Origin: Lysinibacillus sp.
GTDB lineage: Bacteria; Bacillota; Bacilli; Bacillales_A; Planococcaceae
Direction: 5' to 3'
Length of the DNA: 9,471 nucleotides
Assembly (NCBI GenBank): GCA_012735355.1
Contig: JAAYHP010000030.1
Coordinates: 1 to 9,471 of the forward strand
Shown piece by piece: positions 1 to 6,276 of the stretch. A program made the position numbers and the translations under genes. The first letter of the stretch is position 1. Each line of letters begins with the position of its first letter. Below the pieces are notes generated by a model. That model did not search any database, had not been told where the DNA came from, and was given only the letters and a program-made list of their open reading frames with translations.

Positions 1-2
1 AT

Positions 3-170
3 GTAAATACCGTTGCCAATAGGGGAAAATTACCTGAAAGAAACATAATAGCAAAATGTTTGAATATACTTAATGCCTTGGTATTAACAGAATTGTTTGT
101 TTCACTATTAATTGAAATAAAGTTTTCCATAAGAAACAATCATGAATTTTCATTCACAACCCTGGCATGA
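3..170 (+). pseudogene. C-terminal tail of an unidentified ORF, cut by the window edge
   Basis: Frame 3 is open from the left edge to a TGA at 168-170, giving 55 residues with no start in view. The peptide begins VNTVANRGKLPERNII and has a hydrophobic middle (roughly residues 20-40). I recognise no family. It does not resemble the missing N-terminus of the DUF3644 gene beyond the insertion sequence, so the two are probably not halves of one gene. It could be a real gene end, a decayed remnant, or chance openness in AT-rich DNA; upstream sequence would decide. Confidence 0.25.
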
Positions 171-199
171 AAATGGATATTTCTTTCCCATAATGTAGA

Positions 200-365
200 T
201 AACACAAACAGTTAACAATACGTAGGCTTTTATGGTGGATGATACCCTGAATAAAAAACTGTTTGAGTGGATTTGGTGAACAACCCATTGTTAGCTCATT
301 CATTTGGAATGATGACTACGTACAGAAAAATGCTTATATTTCAAATTCACTCGCTGTTTGTGAAT
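200..365 (+). ncRNA. Candidate IS110 bridge RNA region (structured transposase leader)
   Basis: This non-coding stretch lies directly upstream of an IS110-family transposase, where IS110-group elements encode the bridge RNA that pairs with target and donor DNA. Several pairings are visible: a 9-bp stem CAAACAGTT/AACTGTTTG (205-213 with 257-265), a 7-bp stem TACGTAG/CTACGTA (219-225 with 316-322), a hairpin AACAA-CCCA-TTGTT (279-292) and a hairpin TCATTC-ATTTG-GAATGA (296-312). The first two stems cross, so they form a pseudoknot or are alternatives. Exact RNA ends, guide loops and the insertion-sequence left end cannot be fixed by eye. In the IS1111 subgroup the RNA lies downstream instead, so placement depends on subgroup. 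Confidence 0.4.
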
Positions 366-387
366 CTACTTTATGGGAGGGATTATA

Positions 388-1527
388 TTGGATGTACTGA
401 TGACACGTTGTGCAGGATTAGATGTACATGCTGAAACAATTGTTGCTTGTGTCATGATTGGCGAACAGGACGATGAATTATTCATTGAAACAGAAACTTT
501 CCCCACTTTAACAAAGGATCTCTTTCGTTTACTAAAGTGGTTGGAAAACCATGGCATTACGCACATTGCGATGGAGAGTACTGGAGTTTATTGGAAACCT
601 GTTTATAACATTTTGGAGGATTACTTTGATATTACATTAGCGAATGCTCAAAGAATCAAGAATGTCCCTGGAAGAAAAACAGATGTTTCGGATGCAGAGT
701 GGATTGCGAAGTTATTGCGTTATGGACTGATTGAAAAAAGTTTTGTTCCACCAGAAGATATACGAAACCTTCGTGATTTAACTCGGCTTCGTAAAAAATG
801 GATCGGCCATTTGACTTCAGAAAAAAATAGGATTCTGAAAGTATTAGAATGCTCAAATGTTAAACTAAATTCAGTTATTTCAGATGTGTTTGGTGTTTCT
901 GGAAGAAAACTTCTATCCAAATTAATTCAAAATGGATATGTTGATTCCATTGATGTAGAAAATAGTATTCACGGAAGAATGAAGCACAAAAAACAAATGA
1001 TTACAGACTCTTTATTCGGTACTTTAAACGATCATCAAATCTTTCTAATCAAACAATCTTGGCAACACATCGTTTATTTAGAATCATTAATCAGCCAAAT
1101 CGAGGAAAGAATAGATGAAATTCTGAAGAATTATAAAGAAGAAGTGGAGTTATTACTAACGATTCCGGGTATTAAAAAGGATTCCGCAGCAATTATTATT
1201 GCAGAGATTGGGGTGAACATGGAACAATTTCCTACCTCTCAACACTTAGCGTCTTGGGCCGGAGTTGCTCCAGGAAATCATGAAAGTGCAGGAAAACGAA
1301 AGTCAACTAAAACGACTAAAGGGAATCCTCATATCAAAACTGTACTGTGCGAAGTAGCATGGGCAATCTCTAGAAGTAGGAATCGTTGGTTAGCTGCTAA
1401 ATATTGGTCGATTGCTGCAAGAAGAGGAAAGAAAAAAGCACTCGTTGCCATATCGCATCGAATGCTTCGAATCATTTACTCTATGCTAATTAATAAGGAG
1501 CCTTATAAAGAACCTTTAATTAATTAG
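388..1527 (+). CDS. IS110-family transposase (DEDD recombinase)
   Basis: Transposase of an IS110-family insertion sequence, which moves using a RuvC-like DEDD domain and a C-terminal domain with a catalytic serine, guided by a bridge RNA. Numbering from the ATG at 373: the N-terminal domain shows D17 in GLDVHAE, E68 in AMESTGVYW, and D104 and D107 in KTDVSDAEWIA. A helical linker follows (about 130-255). The C-terminal Tnp_20-type domain has LLTIPGI (261-267) and AGVAPGNHESAGKRKS, where S305 is the likely nucleophile. Length is normal and no motif is broken, so it looks intact. GGGAGG at 375-380 lies 7 bases before a TTG at 388; the ATG at 373 overlaps that ribosome site and the ATG at 400 is too far, so TTG 388 is preferred (379 residues). 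Confidence 0.93.
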   Translation: MDVLMTRCAGLDVHAETIVACVMIGEQDDELFIETETFPTLTKDLFRLLKWLENHGITHIAMESTGVYWKPVYNILEDYFDITLANAQRIKNVPGRKTDVSDAEWIAKLLRYGLIEKSFVPPEDIRNLRDLTRLRKKWIGHLTSEKNRILKVLECSNVKLNSVISDVFGVSGRKLLSKLIQNGYVDSIDVENSIHGRMKHKKQMITDSLFGTLNDHQIFLIKQSWQHIVYLESLISQIEERIDEILKNYKEEVELLLTIPGIKKDSAAIIIAEIGVNMEQFPTSQHLASWAGVAPGNHESAGKRKSTKTTKGNPHIKTVLCEVAWAISRSRNRWLAAKYWSIAARRGKKKALVAISHRMLRIIYSMLINKEPYKEPLIN

Positions 1528-1556
1528 TATAACCAAAGAAGAATAAGTTTAAACAA

Positions 1557-1600
1557 AGTTACCTTCCATTAGGTAGCTCTGCTTTCTTATTGTCTTTTTT
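1557..1600 (+). terminator. Weak hairpin after the transposase
   Basis: AGTTACCT (1557-1564) pairs with AGGTAGCT (1571-1578), eight positions with one mismatch, around the loop TCCATT. A T-rich run ends at 1600, about 16 bases beyond the stem, further than usual for an intrinsic terminator. It may instead belong to the right end of the insertion sequence. Confidence 0.3.
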
Positions 1601-1659
1601 AGGTTATTTATATATTACCCTCAATAGATTGAAGCTATTCATGGGCTAAGTGGAATTAA

Positions 1660-2424
1660 ATTATTTTCACAGAAAAAGTTTTTACAAATGATAAAGATCC
1701 CTTACGTATAAACCTTGAAAAAATCATAGAACTTAGAAATACAAGCACTCATTTTATTACAGAAGAATATGAAATGGTTTATATTCCATTATTTCAGTCT
1801 TGTGTAATAAACTTTTCAGAAAAATTAATGGATTTTCATAATTACGACATTACTGAAGATATTCCGCAGAACTTTCTAACATTAAATGTATCAATGCGTG
1901 CAATAGAAAATACAACAATAATCGCTAAATACCCTGAAGAAATAGCCAATAAGTTAATAGAAAAAAATGAAGAGATAAATCAATTAAGCAATATTCAAAA
2001 CGAAAAATTCGCAATAAAAATTGAACACCATCATTACCTTGTAAAAGATAAAGCAAAAGCTACATCATTTGTAAAAATTGATAATAATGCAGAATCAACA
2101 GTTAAAATTATCAAGGATTTAAAAGATCCTAACAAAACTCATCCGTACAACGCAAAAAGAGCCATTGAGTCTATTAATAAAAAACTTAAAAGGGAAGGTT
2201 ATATGTTTGAGTTAAACATGCACTCGTTTCTTATGTTTGTTGATTATTACAATCTAAAAGCGAATGATAAGTTCTGTTTTAGATTTGAAGCTAGTGAAAA
2301 AGCAACCCCTTCCTACAAGTATTCTCAACAAGCATTAGAATTAATCTTTTCTGAAATAAAAAAAGATCCTGAAAACATTATTCAGAATCTTAAAAATCAG
2401 ATTAAAAAAATAAAGAAAAGATAA
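1660..2424 (+). pseudogene. DUF3644 family protein with HEPN-type motif, N-terminus missing
   Basis: The frame is open from just after a stop at 1657-1659 to the TAA at 2422-2424 (254 codons). From KVFTNDKDPLRIN onward the protein follows the DUF3644 family as I know it. The first in-frame ATG (1774) lies inside the conserved region and no GTG or TTG precedes it, so about the first hundred residues are gone. The segment ELRNTSTHFI (1729-1758) contains RNxxxH, the signature of HEPN ribonucleases found in many toxins and abortive-infection proteins. Later conserved-looking parts are IPQNFLTLNVSM, KDPNKTHPYNAKRAI and a basic C-terminus. The family role is inferred as RNA cleavage in phage defence; this copy probably makes no functional product. 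The IS110 element lies just upstream, but the missing part is not on its other side, so insertion alone does not explain the loss. Confidence 0.7.
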
Positions 2425-2506
2425 CCCCAGGGGCAAAGGAATTCTAAACGCTTAATGCGTCTACTCCCATTCGGGAACCCAGCCTTATCCTTCGCGAGTT
2501 ATCTTT
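2417..2506 (+). ncRNA. Compact multi-hairpin block between DUF3644 and integrase
   Basis: A perfect 9-bp inverted repeat, AAAGATAAC (2417-2425) and GTTATCTTT (2498-2506), closes a 90-base segment visibly richer in G and C than its surroundings. Inside are ACGC-TTAAT-GCGT (2448-2460), TCCC-ATTC-GGGA (2465-2476), a possible AAGG/CCTT pairing (2436-2439 with 2483-2486) and the mirror-like CCCCAGGGG (2425-2433). The result resembles a branched RNA fold. No T-run follows, so it is not a simple terminator. The left arm includes the DUF3644 stop codon. I recognise no known RNA family; it could also be a folded DNA recombination site. Strand is unknown; plus is assumed from the flanking genes. Confidence 0.35.
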
Positions 2507-2534
2507 CACTAATATTATTATACACAAATCATTA

Positions 2535-2570
2535 AAATATGTATACATTTTTATAAGTCTTTATAGACTT
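2535..2570. promoter_or_regulatory. Two adjacent palindromes upstream of the integrase
   Basis: The first palindrome is centred on ATGTATACAT (2539-2548) and extends to 2535-2552 with one mismatched pair. The second is AAGTCT-TTAT-AGACTT (2555-2570), a perfect 6-bp inverted repeat with a 4-base spacer. They sit 51 bases before the preferred integrase start. Typical roles for such sites are operators for an integrase repressor or accessory sites for an excisionase; neither can be assigned. No good sigma-A promoter could be picked here. Confidence 0.4.
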
Positions 2571-2620
2571 CTATTTTGTTACAAAACCAAACATACATTC
2601 TAAAAAAAGGGTTGATAATT

Positions 2621-3829
2621 TTGAGCTATGTTCGAAAACTTGAAGAAAAAAATAAATATCAACTAGTAGCTGATTTAGGTTATAGAGGTAAAAGGCGTTT
2701 AAGAAAAACCAAGATTATTACTGCAAAAAATGAAAAAGAAGCCGAGCGCCAATTAATTTTATTTGAAGCTGAATTAAAACAAAAAGAGGAATTGTATTTT
2801 GGAGAAACCGCAAACATTACATTAAATGAGCTTTACCCAAGATGGAAGGAACATTATGCTAAACAACATTACAGCCCAAGAACTTTTGTTGACAATTGCA
2901 CTCATTTAGAAAAGCGAATATTGCCCATTTTCGGGGATATGAAATTAAGGGATATAAAAAAAGTGGATATAGCTTTTTTTATTAGTGATTTGCAAAAGAA
3001 AAACAAACGGCTTGATGGGTTAGATGGGAATCTTGCTCCTTCGACTATTAGAAATATTTACAAAGCATTCGCAAGTATTATGAGAGCTGCGGTAGAATGG
3101 GATTTAATAGATGAATCTCCATGTAGAAATATCAAATTACCAAAATTAAAATATGAAGAAGGTAAAGCTTATAGCGAAAAAGAAGTTGCATTATTGTTTG
3201 AAAGATTGAAGCAAAGAGAAAGTCCTGAAAAACGTATTATGGTTGAATTAGCTATCGTGAGTGCGTCAAGGCAAGGGGAGATTGCTGCTCTTGAAGCTAA
3301 ACACTTAAATCCACAAAACAACTCAATACTTATTGAACAATCATTAGCTGTAGTTAAAAAAGGAGAATTTGAAGAAGCTGTTGACGGGATGATTTTGAAG
3401 GAAACGAAAGGTAAAAGAAAACGTGTTGTTACCATCCCTAAAAATGTAATGGATGATTTACTGCGTTTAGCCACTTACAAACAATATCATTTGGGCAAAC
3501 TTGGGCTAGAACGCCAATGGAAAGAACATGTATTTTTATTTTCTAATGAAAATGGCAAACCATATAGGCCCGACTCCATTAGTCAATGGTGGGAACGATT
3601 TATGGATCGCAATCCGGATTTACCTCGTATTCGATTCCATGACTTACGACACACATCAGCAACATTATTAATTCATGCAGGAGAACACCCGAAAGTGATT
3701 CAATCTCGATTAGGACACGCAAATATAAGTACTACTTTGAATGTTTATGGACATCTATTAAAAGAAACGGATCAACGAGCAAGTTCACACTTTGAAAAAT
3801 TCTTCATTGGAGATGAAGAAAAAGAATGA
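2621..3829 (+). CDS. Tyrosine recombinase / phage-type integrase
   Basis: Site-specific recombinase that integrates and excises the mobile island. Numbering from the TTG at 2621 (402 residues): an N-terminal arm-type DNA-binding domain (about 1-60, SYVRKLEEKNKYQLV), a SAM-like core-binding domain (about 65-165, starting near LNELYPRWKEHY), and a catalytic domain. The catalytic set is visible: R217 in SASRQGE, a lysine in ETKGKRKR, H340 and R343 in HDLRHT, H366 in LGHANIS and nucleophile Y376 in NVYGHL. It looks intact. The frame opens further upstream (TTG at 2576), but AAGGG ending at 2611 lies 9 bases before TTG 2621, and homologues usually begin at this xYxRK segment. It reads towards tRNA-Arg, its probable integration target, 94 bases away. 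Confidence 0.95.
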   Translation: MSYVRKLEEKNKYQLVADLGYRGKRRLRKTKIITAKNEKEAERQLILFEAELKQKEELYFGETANITLNELYPRWKEHYAKQHYSPRTFVDNCTHLEKRILPIFGDMKLRDIKKVDIAFFISDLQKKNKRLDGLDGNLAPSTIRNIYKAFASIMRAAVEWDLIDESPCRNIKLPKLKYEEGKAYSEKEVALLFERLKQRESPEKRIMVELAIVSASRQGEIAALEAKHLNPQNNSILIEQSLAVVKKGEFEEAVDGMILKETKGKRKRVVTIPKNVMDDLLRLATYKQYHLGKLGLERQWKEHVFLFSNENGKPYRPDSISQWWERFMDRNPDLPRIRFHDLRHTSATLLIHAGEHPKVIQSRLGHANISTTLNVYGHLLKETDQRASSHFEKFFIGDEEKE

Positions 3830-3847
3830 TTTGGGCAAATTTTGGGC
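3830..3847 (+). repeat. Paired TTTGGGC repeats, candidate integrase arm sites
   Basis: TTTGGGC occurs at 3830-3836 and 3841-3847, an 11-bp step, starting at the base after the integrase stop. A similar pair lies inside the integrase gene: TTTGGGCAAA at 3490-3499 and TTGGGCTA at 3501-3508. Short direct repeats next to int are typical of arm-type binding sites for the integrase N-terminal domain. Confidence 0.35.
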
Positions 3848-3872
3848 TAATTATTTTTTGATACATGTCGAT

Positions 3873-3917
3873 GAATAAAAATTAAAAGCCTTACAACCAT
3901 TGAGGCTGTAAGACTTT
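3873..3917 (-). terminator. Terminator downstream of tRNA-Arg
   Basis: Read on the minus strand, the arms 3917-3904 and 3898-3885 form a 14-bp stem with two G-U wobbles around a 5-base loop, followed by CTTTTAATTTTT-like sequence. On the plus strand the wobbles become A-C mismatches, so it favours transcripts leaving the tRNA. It lies on the island side of the tRNA, so it may have been supplied by the integrated element. It could also weakly stop integrase transcripts. Confidence 0.75.
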
Positions 3918-3923
3918 AATTAG

Positions 3924-3997
<74 letters not shown>

Positions 3998-4047
3998 ATT
4001 GTATTTAGTTCCTTGAAAAGTTTTGTTATTTTCAAAGGACAATATTT

Positions 4048-4076
4048 ATTATATTAATGTAGTGTGAAAATGTCAA
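4048..4076 (-). promoter_or_regulatory. Consensus sigma-A promoter of tRNA-Arg
   Basis: On the minus strand the -35 box TTGACA (4076-4071) and the -10 box TATAAT (4053-4048) are exact consensus with an ideal 17-base spacer. Transcription would start near 4041, about 44 bases before the mature tRNA 5' end. Confidence 0.88.
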
Positions 4077-4112
4077 CGCTTTTTTAATATTTTTTTCATT
4101 TTCACACTACAT
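4057..4112. repeat. Perfect 16-bp inverted repeat over the tRNA promoter
   Basis: ATGTAGTGTGAAAATG (4057-4072) is exactly reverse-complemented at 4097-4112, with a 24-base AT-rich spacer. The left arm covers the promoter spacer and part of the -35 box. On the plus strand a run of T follows the right arm, so it could be a long-loop terminator of island transcripts; it could also be an operator or a mobile-element remnant. Confidence 0.7.
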
Positions 4113-4166
4113 TTTTTCACAATCATTCCAGTGGAGGAATTTTATTTGGAAACCGCTCAATTTTCA

Positions 4167-4670
4167 TTACTCCAATGGAAATTCTTTTTGAAAGATTTCT
4201 TCTCCTTTATCAGAAAAAGCAGTTACCTTCCAAGCACCTTCCACAAATTCTACTATAGCATAACTTTTTTCATCCAATCCCCGAGGTTTTAATAAGCTTC
4301 CTGGATTAAGAAAGAATATATTATCGACTAATTCTGCTCCTAATACGTGGGAATGACCGAAAAAAACGGCGTCAGCACCCACTTCCTTTGCTCTATAAAA
4401 TAAATTCATCGTCGTGGATTTCACGTTGAATAAATGACCGTGAGTAACGAAAATTTTTTTTCCTTCGATTTCAAAAAATTCTTCTTCCGGGAATCCTTTA
4501 TCACGATCACAATTCCCTCGTACCCGTTTCACACTATCCAAATAAGGATGTTCGAAATCAAGTTCACTGTCGCCACAATGAATCACTCGATCCACATCTT
4601 GGTGACGCGCCCTTACTACTTTAATAATTTCTGCATCCCCATGGGTATCACTCATTACTAACAGCTTCAT
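4167..4670 (-). CDS. ysnB: YfcE/YsnB-type metallophosphoesterase
   Basis: Calcineurin-like phosphoesterase of the MJ0936/YfcE family, cytosolic metal-dependent phosphodiesterases of poorly known physiological substrate. From the ATG at 4670 (167 residues) all metal-ligand motifs are present in order: D8 and H10 in SDTHGD, D34 in HCGDSE, N53 in RGNCD, H77 in THGH, and H106 and H108 in GHSH. LNPGS follows near the C-terminus, as is usual. A GTG at 4679 is also open, but the ATG has AAGGGTG six bases upstream, so it is preferred. In B. subtilis ysnB follows ysnA; here yjdM and a terminator separate them, so it probably has its own promoter. A TATAAT occurs about 16 bases before the start but lacks a good -35. 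Confidence 0.93.
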   Translation of the reverse strand: MKLLVMSDTHGDAEIIKVVRARHQDVDRVIHCGDSELDFEHPYLDSVKRVRGNCDRDKGFPEEEFFEIEGKKIFVTHGHLFNVKSTTMNLFYRAKEVGADAVFFGHSHVLGAELVDNIFFLNPGSLLKPRGLDEKSYAIVEFVEGAWKVTAFSDKGEEIFQKEFPLE

Positions 4671-4822
4671 CTTCTTCACCCTTAAATTATATTATTAACT
4701 TTGCCAAAAAAATAATCGATTATCAAAATAATAATCAAATTTACTGAAAAGGGAAAGTATTATTAATTGAAAATCTGAGAGCTCTTAAGAAATTTTCTAC
4801 AAAATAAACAGCGTAATTGGTG

Positions 4823-4872
4823 AAAAATAAAAGCATGGAAATCCTTTTCGATTTCCCATGCTTTTATTTTTT
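4823..4872 (-). terminator. Strong terminator after yjdM, bidirectional in form
   Basis: Arms 4823-4843 and 4850-4870 pair almost completely: AAAATAAAAGCATGG and its complement, with one bulge, around CTTTTC. Runs of T flank both ends. It sits 15 bases beyond the yjdM stop. Confidence 0.85.
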
Positions 4873-4886
4873 AATGAACCCTTGCG

Positions 4887-5216
4887 TTATGCTTTTTTCA
4901 CGAATTCTGATTTCAATTGCATTGCGCCAAAGCCATCAATTTTGCAATCGATATTATGATCGCCTTCCACTAAGCGAATGTTTTTCACTTTCGTTCCAAT
5001 TTTCAGCGGAGTTGAGCTACCTTTTACTTTTAAATCTTTAATGATTGTAACAGTATCTCCATCTTGGAGAATATTGCCGTAAGCATCTTTCACAACTAGT
5101 CCATCTTCTTCTACTTTCTCGTCTGCCGTCCACTCATGGGCACATTCTGGGCAAACGAATAAATTCCCATCTTCATACGTATACTCAGAATTACATTTTG
5201 GACAATTTGGTATCAT
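4887..5216 (-). CDS. yjdM: Zinc-ribbon protein YjdM (PhnA family)
   Basis: Small cytosolic protein of the YjdM/PhnA family, 109 residues, close to the usual length. The N-terminal zinc ribbon has four cysteines (C5, C8, C22, C25 in NCPKC and CPEC). The C-terminal part (about 45-109) is the compact PhnA domain with [23 protein letters not shown] and the ending LKSEFVKKA. The old name 'alkylphosphonate utilisation protein' has little support; the role is unknown. The ATG at 5216 is chosen because GGAGG lies 9 bases upstream and MIPNCPKC is the standard family N-terminus; an upstream ATG at 5246 would add ten atypical residues. It has its own promoter and terminator. Confidence 0.9.
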   Translation of the reverse strand: MIPNCPKCNSEYTYEDGNLFVCPECAHEWTADEKVEEDGLVVKDAYGNILQDGDTVTIIKDLKVKGSSTPLKIGTKVKNIRLVEGDHNIDCKIDGFGAMQLKSEFVKKA

Positions 5217-5251
5217 TTTTATTTTCCTCCATTTTTGCGTAATCACCTCTA

Positions 5252-5280
5252 ACTATACTGAAGTATTCACATCTTTTCAA
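5252..5280 (-). promoter_or_regulatory. Sigma-A promoter of yjdM
   Basis: Minus strand TTGAAA (5280-5275), a 17-base spacer and TATAGT (5257-5252). Start would be near 5245, leaving a leader of about 30 bases that holds the GGAGG ribosome site. Confidence 0.7.
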
Positions 5281-5345
5281 ATTTAGATTCCACCTAGAGG
5301 GATATTTTACAAATAATGTTAATAAACACTGTTTTTTTCAGTAGG

Positions 5346-5662
5346 TATTAACTTAGCGCTTAATTTCATATCAATTTCAATCGGATATTAGCCAAAATTG
5401 AAGTTTTATTAGCCTATTTGCCTTATATATTAGTCAAACTCCACGAGATATTAGCCTGCCTCTTAATTTCGACTATTTTTTAATCAGATATTAGTCAAAC
5501 TTCGAGTCTTATTAGCCTATTTCCCTTATATATTAGTCAAACTCCACAAGATATTAGCCAACCCTAATTTTTTGGTGCCAAATTGAGGAGATATTAGCCT
5601 AAATTTGAAACATATTAGCCAACTTACCATACTTATTTGCCAATCTCTTGAAAATATTAGCC
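5346..5662. repeat. Array of TATTAGYC at 21-bp steps with 103-bp super-period
   Basis: TATTAGCC, TATTAGTC or close variants begin at 5346 (degenerate), 5386, 5407, 5428, 5449, 5489, 5510, 5531, 5552, 5592, 5613, 5634 (TATTTGCC) and 5655. Steps are 21 bp except 40 bp after 5346, 5449 and 5552, so the pattern repeats every 103 bp. Corresponding units match well beyond the octamer: units at 5407 and 5510 agree at 20 of 21 bases, as do 5428 and 5531. The 40-bp units at 5346 and 5449 agree at about 27 of 40. The octamer is not palindromic and all copies point the same way. The 40-bp step breaks any reading frame, so it is not a coding repeat. It runs to the ysnA stop and fills the gap before yjdM. 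Confidence 0.93.
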
Positions 5663-5680
5663 AACCGCCCGAAAATCTCA

Positions 5681-6274
5681 CTAGATTAACAAATTCTCTA
5701 GCTCTTTTGTCAGCTTACGAATGGCATTCCCACGATGAGAAATGGCTCCCTTTTCCTCAGCTGTTAATTCCGCCATCGTTCGACCTAATTCCGGGACATA
5801 AAAGATTGGATCATAGCCGAAGCCATTACTCCCTCGCTTCTCCGTTAAAATAACCCCTTCACACATGCCAAAGACCGTTTTTGTTTCAAACTCCGGACCG
5901 CTGATGGCAATGGCGCAAACGAAGCGAGCCGTGCGATTTTCTTCTGGCACTCCTTGCAATTTCTCCAACACTTTCTCAATATTCGCTTCATCGTCGTGAT
6001 CTCCAGCGTAACGGGCAGAATAGACTCCTGGTTCGCCTCCAAGGACATCTATTTCTAAACCGCTATCATCGGCAATCACAATTTTACCTAATGCTTTTGA
6101 CAACGTTTCTGCCTTTAATACAGCGTTTTCTTCAAAGGTTGAGCCGGTTTCATCGATTTCCATTTCAGGTGCCACATCCAGCATCGTAACGACTTCATAT
6201 CCTAAAGGTGAAAAGATTGCTTCAAAATCCTTTGCTTTTCCTTTATTTTTCGTTGCAATAACTACTTGTTTCAT
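5681..6274 (-). CDS. ysnA: dITP/XTP pyrophosphatase (RdgB/HAM1 family)
   Basis: House-cleaning NTPase that hydrolyses dITP, ITP and XTP to monophosphate and pyrophosphate, keeping deaminated purines out of DNA and RNA. The protein is 197 residues, normal for the family. Visible motifs are T8, N10 and K13 in ATKNKGK, ETGSTFEENA (42-51, with metal or triphosphate-binding acids), D69-D70 in ADDSGLEIDVLGGEPG, FGYDP (152-156) and SHRGNA (179-184). The ATG lies 2 bases after the rph stop with GGGAG inside the end of rph, so the two are cotranscribed and probably translationally coupled, as in B. subtilis. No hairpin terminator follows; the TATTAGYC array begins at once. Confidence 0.97.
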   Translation of the reverse strand: MKQVVIATKNKGKAKDFEAIFSPLGYEVVTMLDVAPEMEIDETGSTFEENAVLKAETLSKALGKIVIADDSGLEIDVLGGEPGVYSARYAGDHDDEANIEKVLEKLQGVPEENRTARFVCAIAISGPEFETKTVFGMCEGVILTEKRGSNGFGYDPIFYVPELGRTMAELTAEEKGAISHRGNAIRKLTKELENLLI

Positions 6275-6276
6275 CC

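Noticed and set aside
2417..2506. Integron attC site
   Set aside because: The ends have AAC and GTT, but the flanking bases do not fit RYYYAAC/GTTRRRY, and no integron integrase is present; the recombinase here is of phage type.
3169..3474. 101-codon minus-strand ORF inside the integrase
   Set aside because: It is a shadow of the integrase catalytic domain, which is fully conserved in the plus frame.
5346..5662. CRISPR array reading of the TATTAGYC repeats
   Set aside because: The conserved part is only 8 bp, the variable part 13 bp, units share sequence at a 103-bp period, and no cas gene is near.
5605..5853. Plus-strand ORF beginning within the repeat array
   Set aside because: It overlaps the conserved 3' end of ysnA in antisense, has no ribosome site, and its N-terminus is only repeat sequence.
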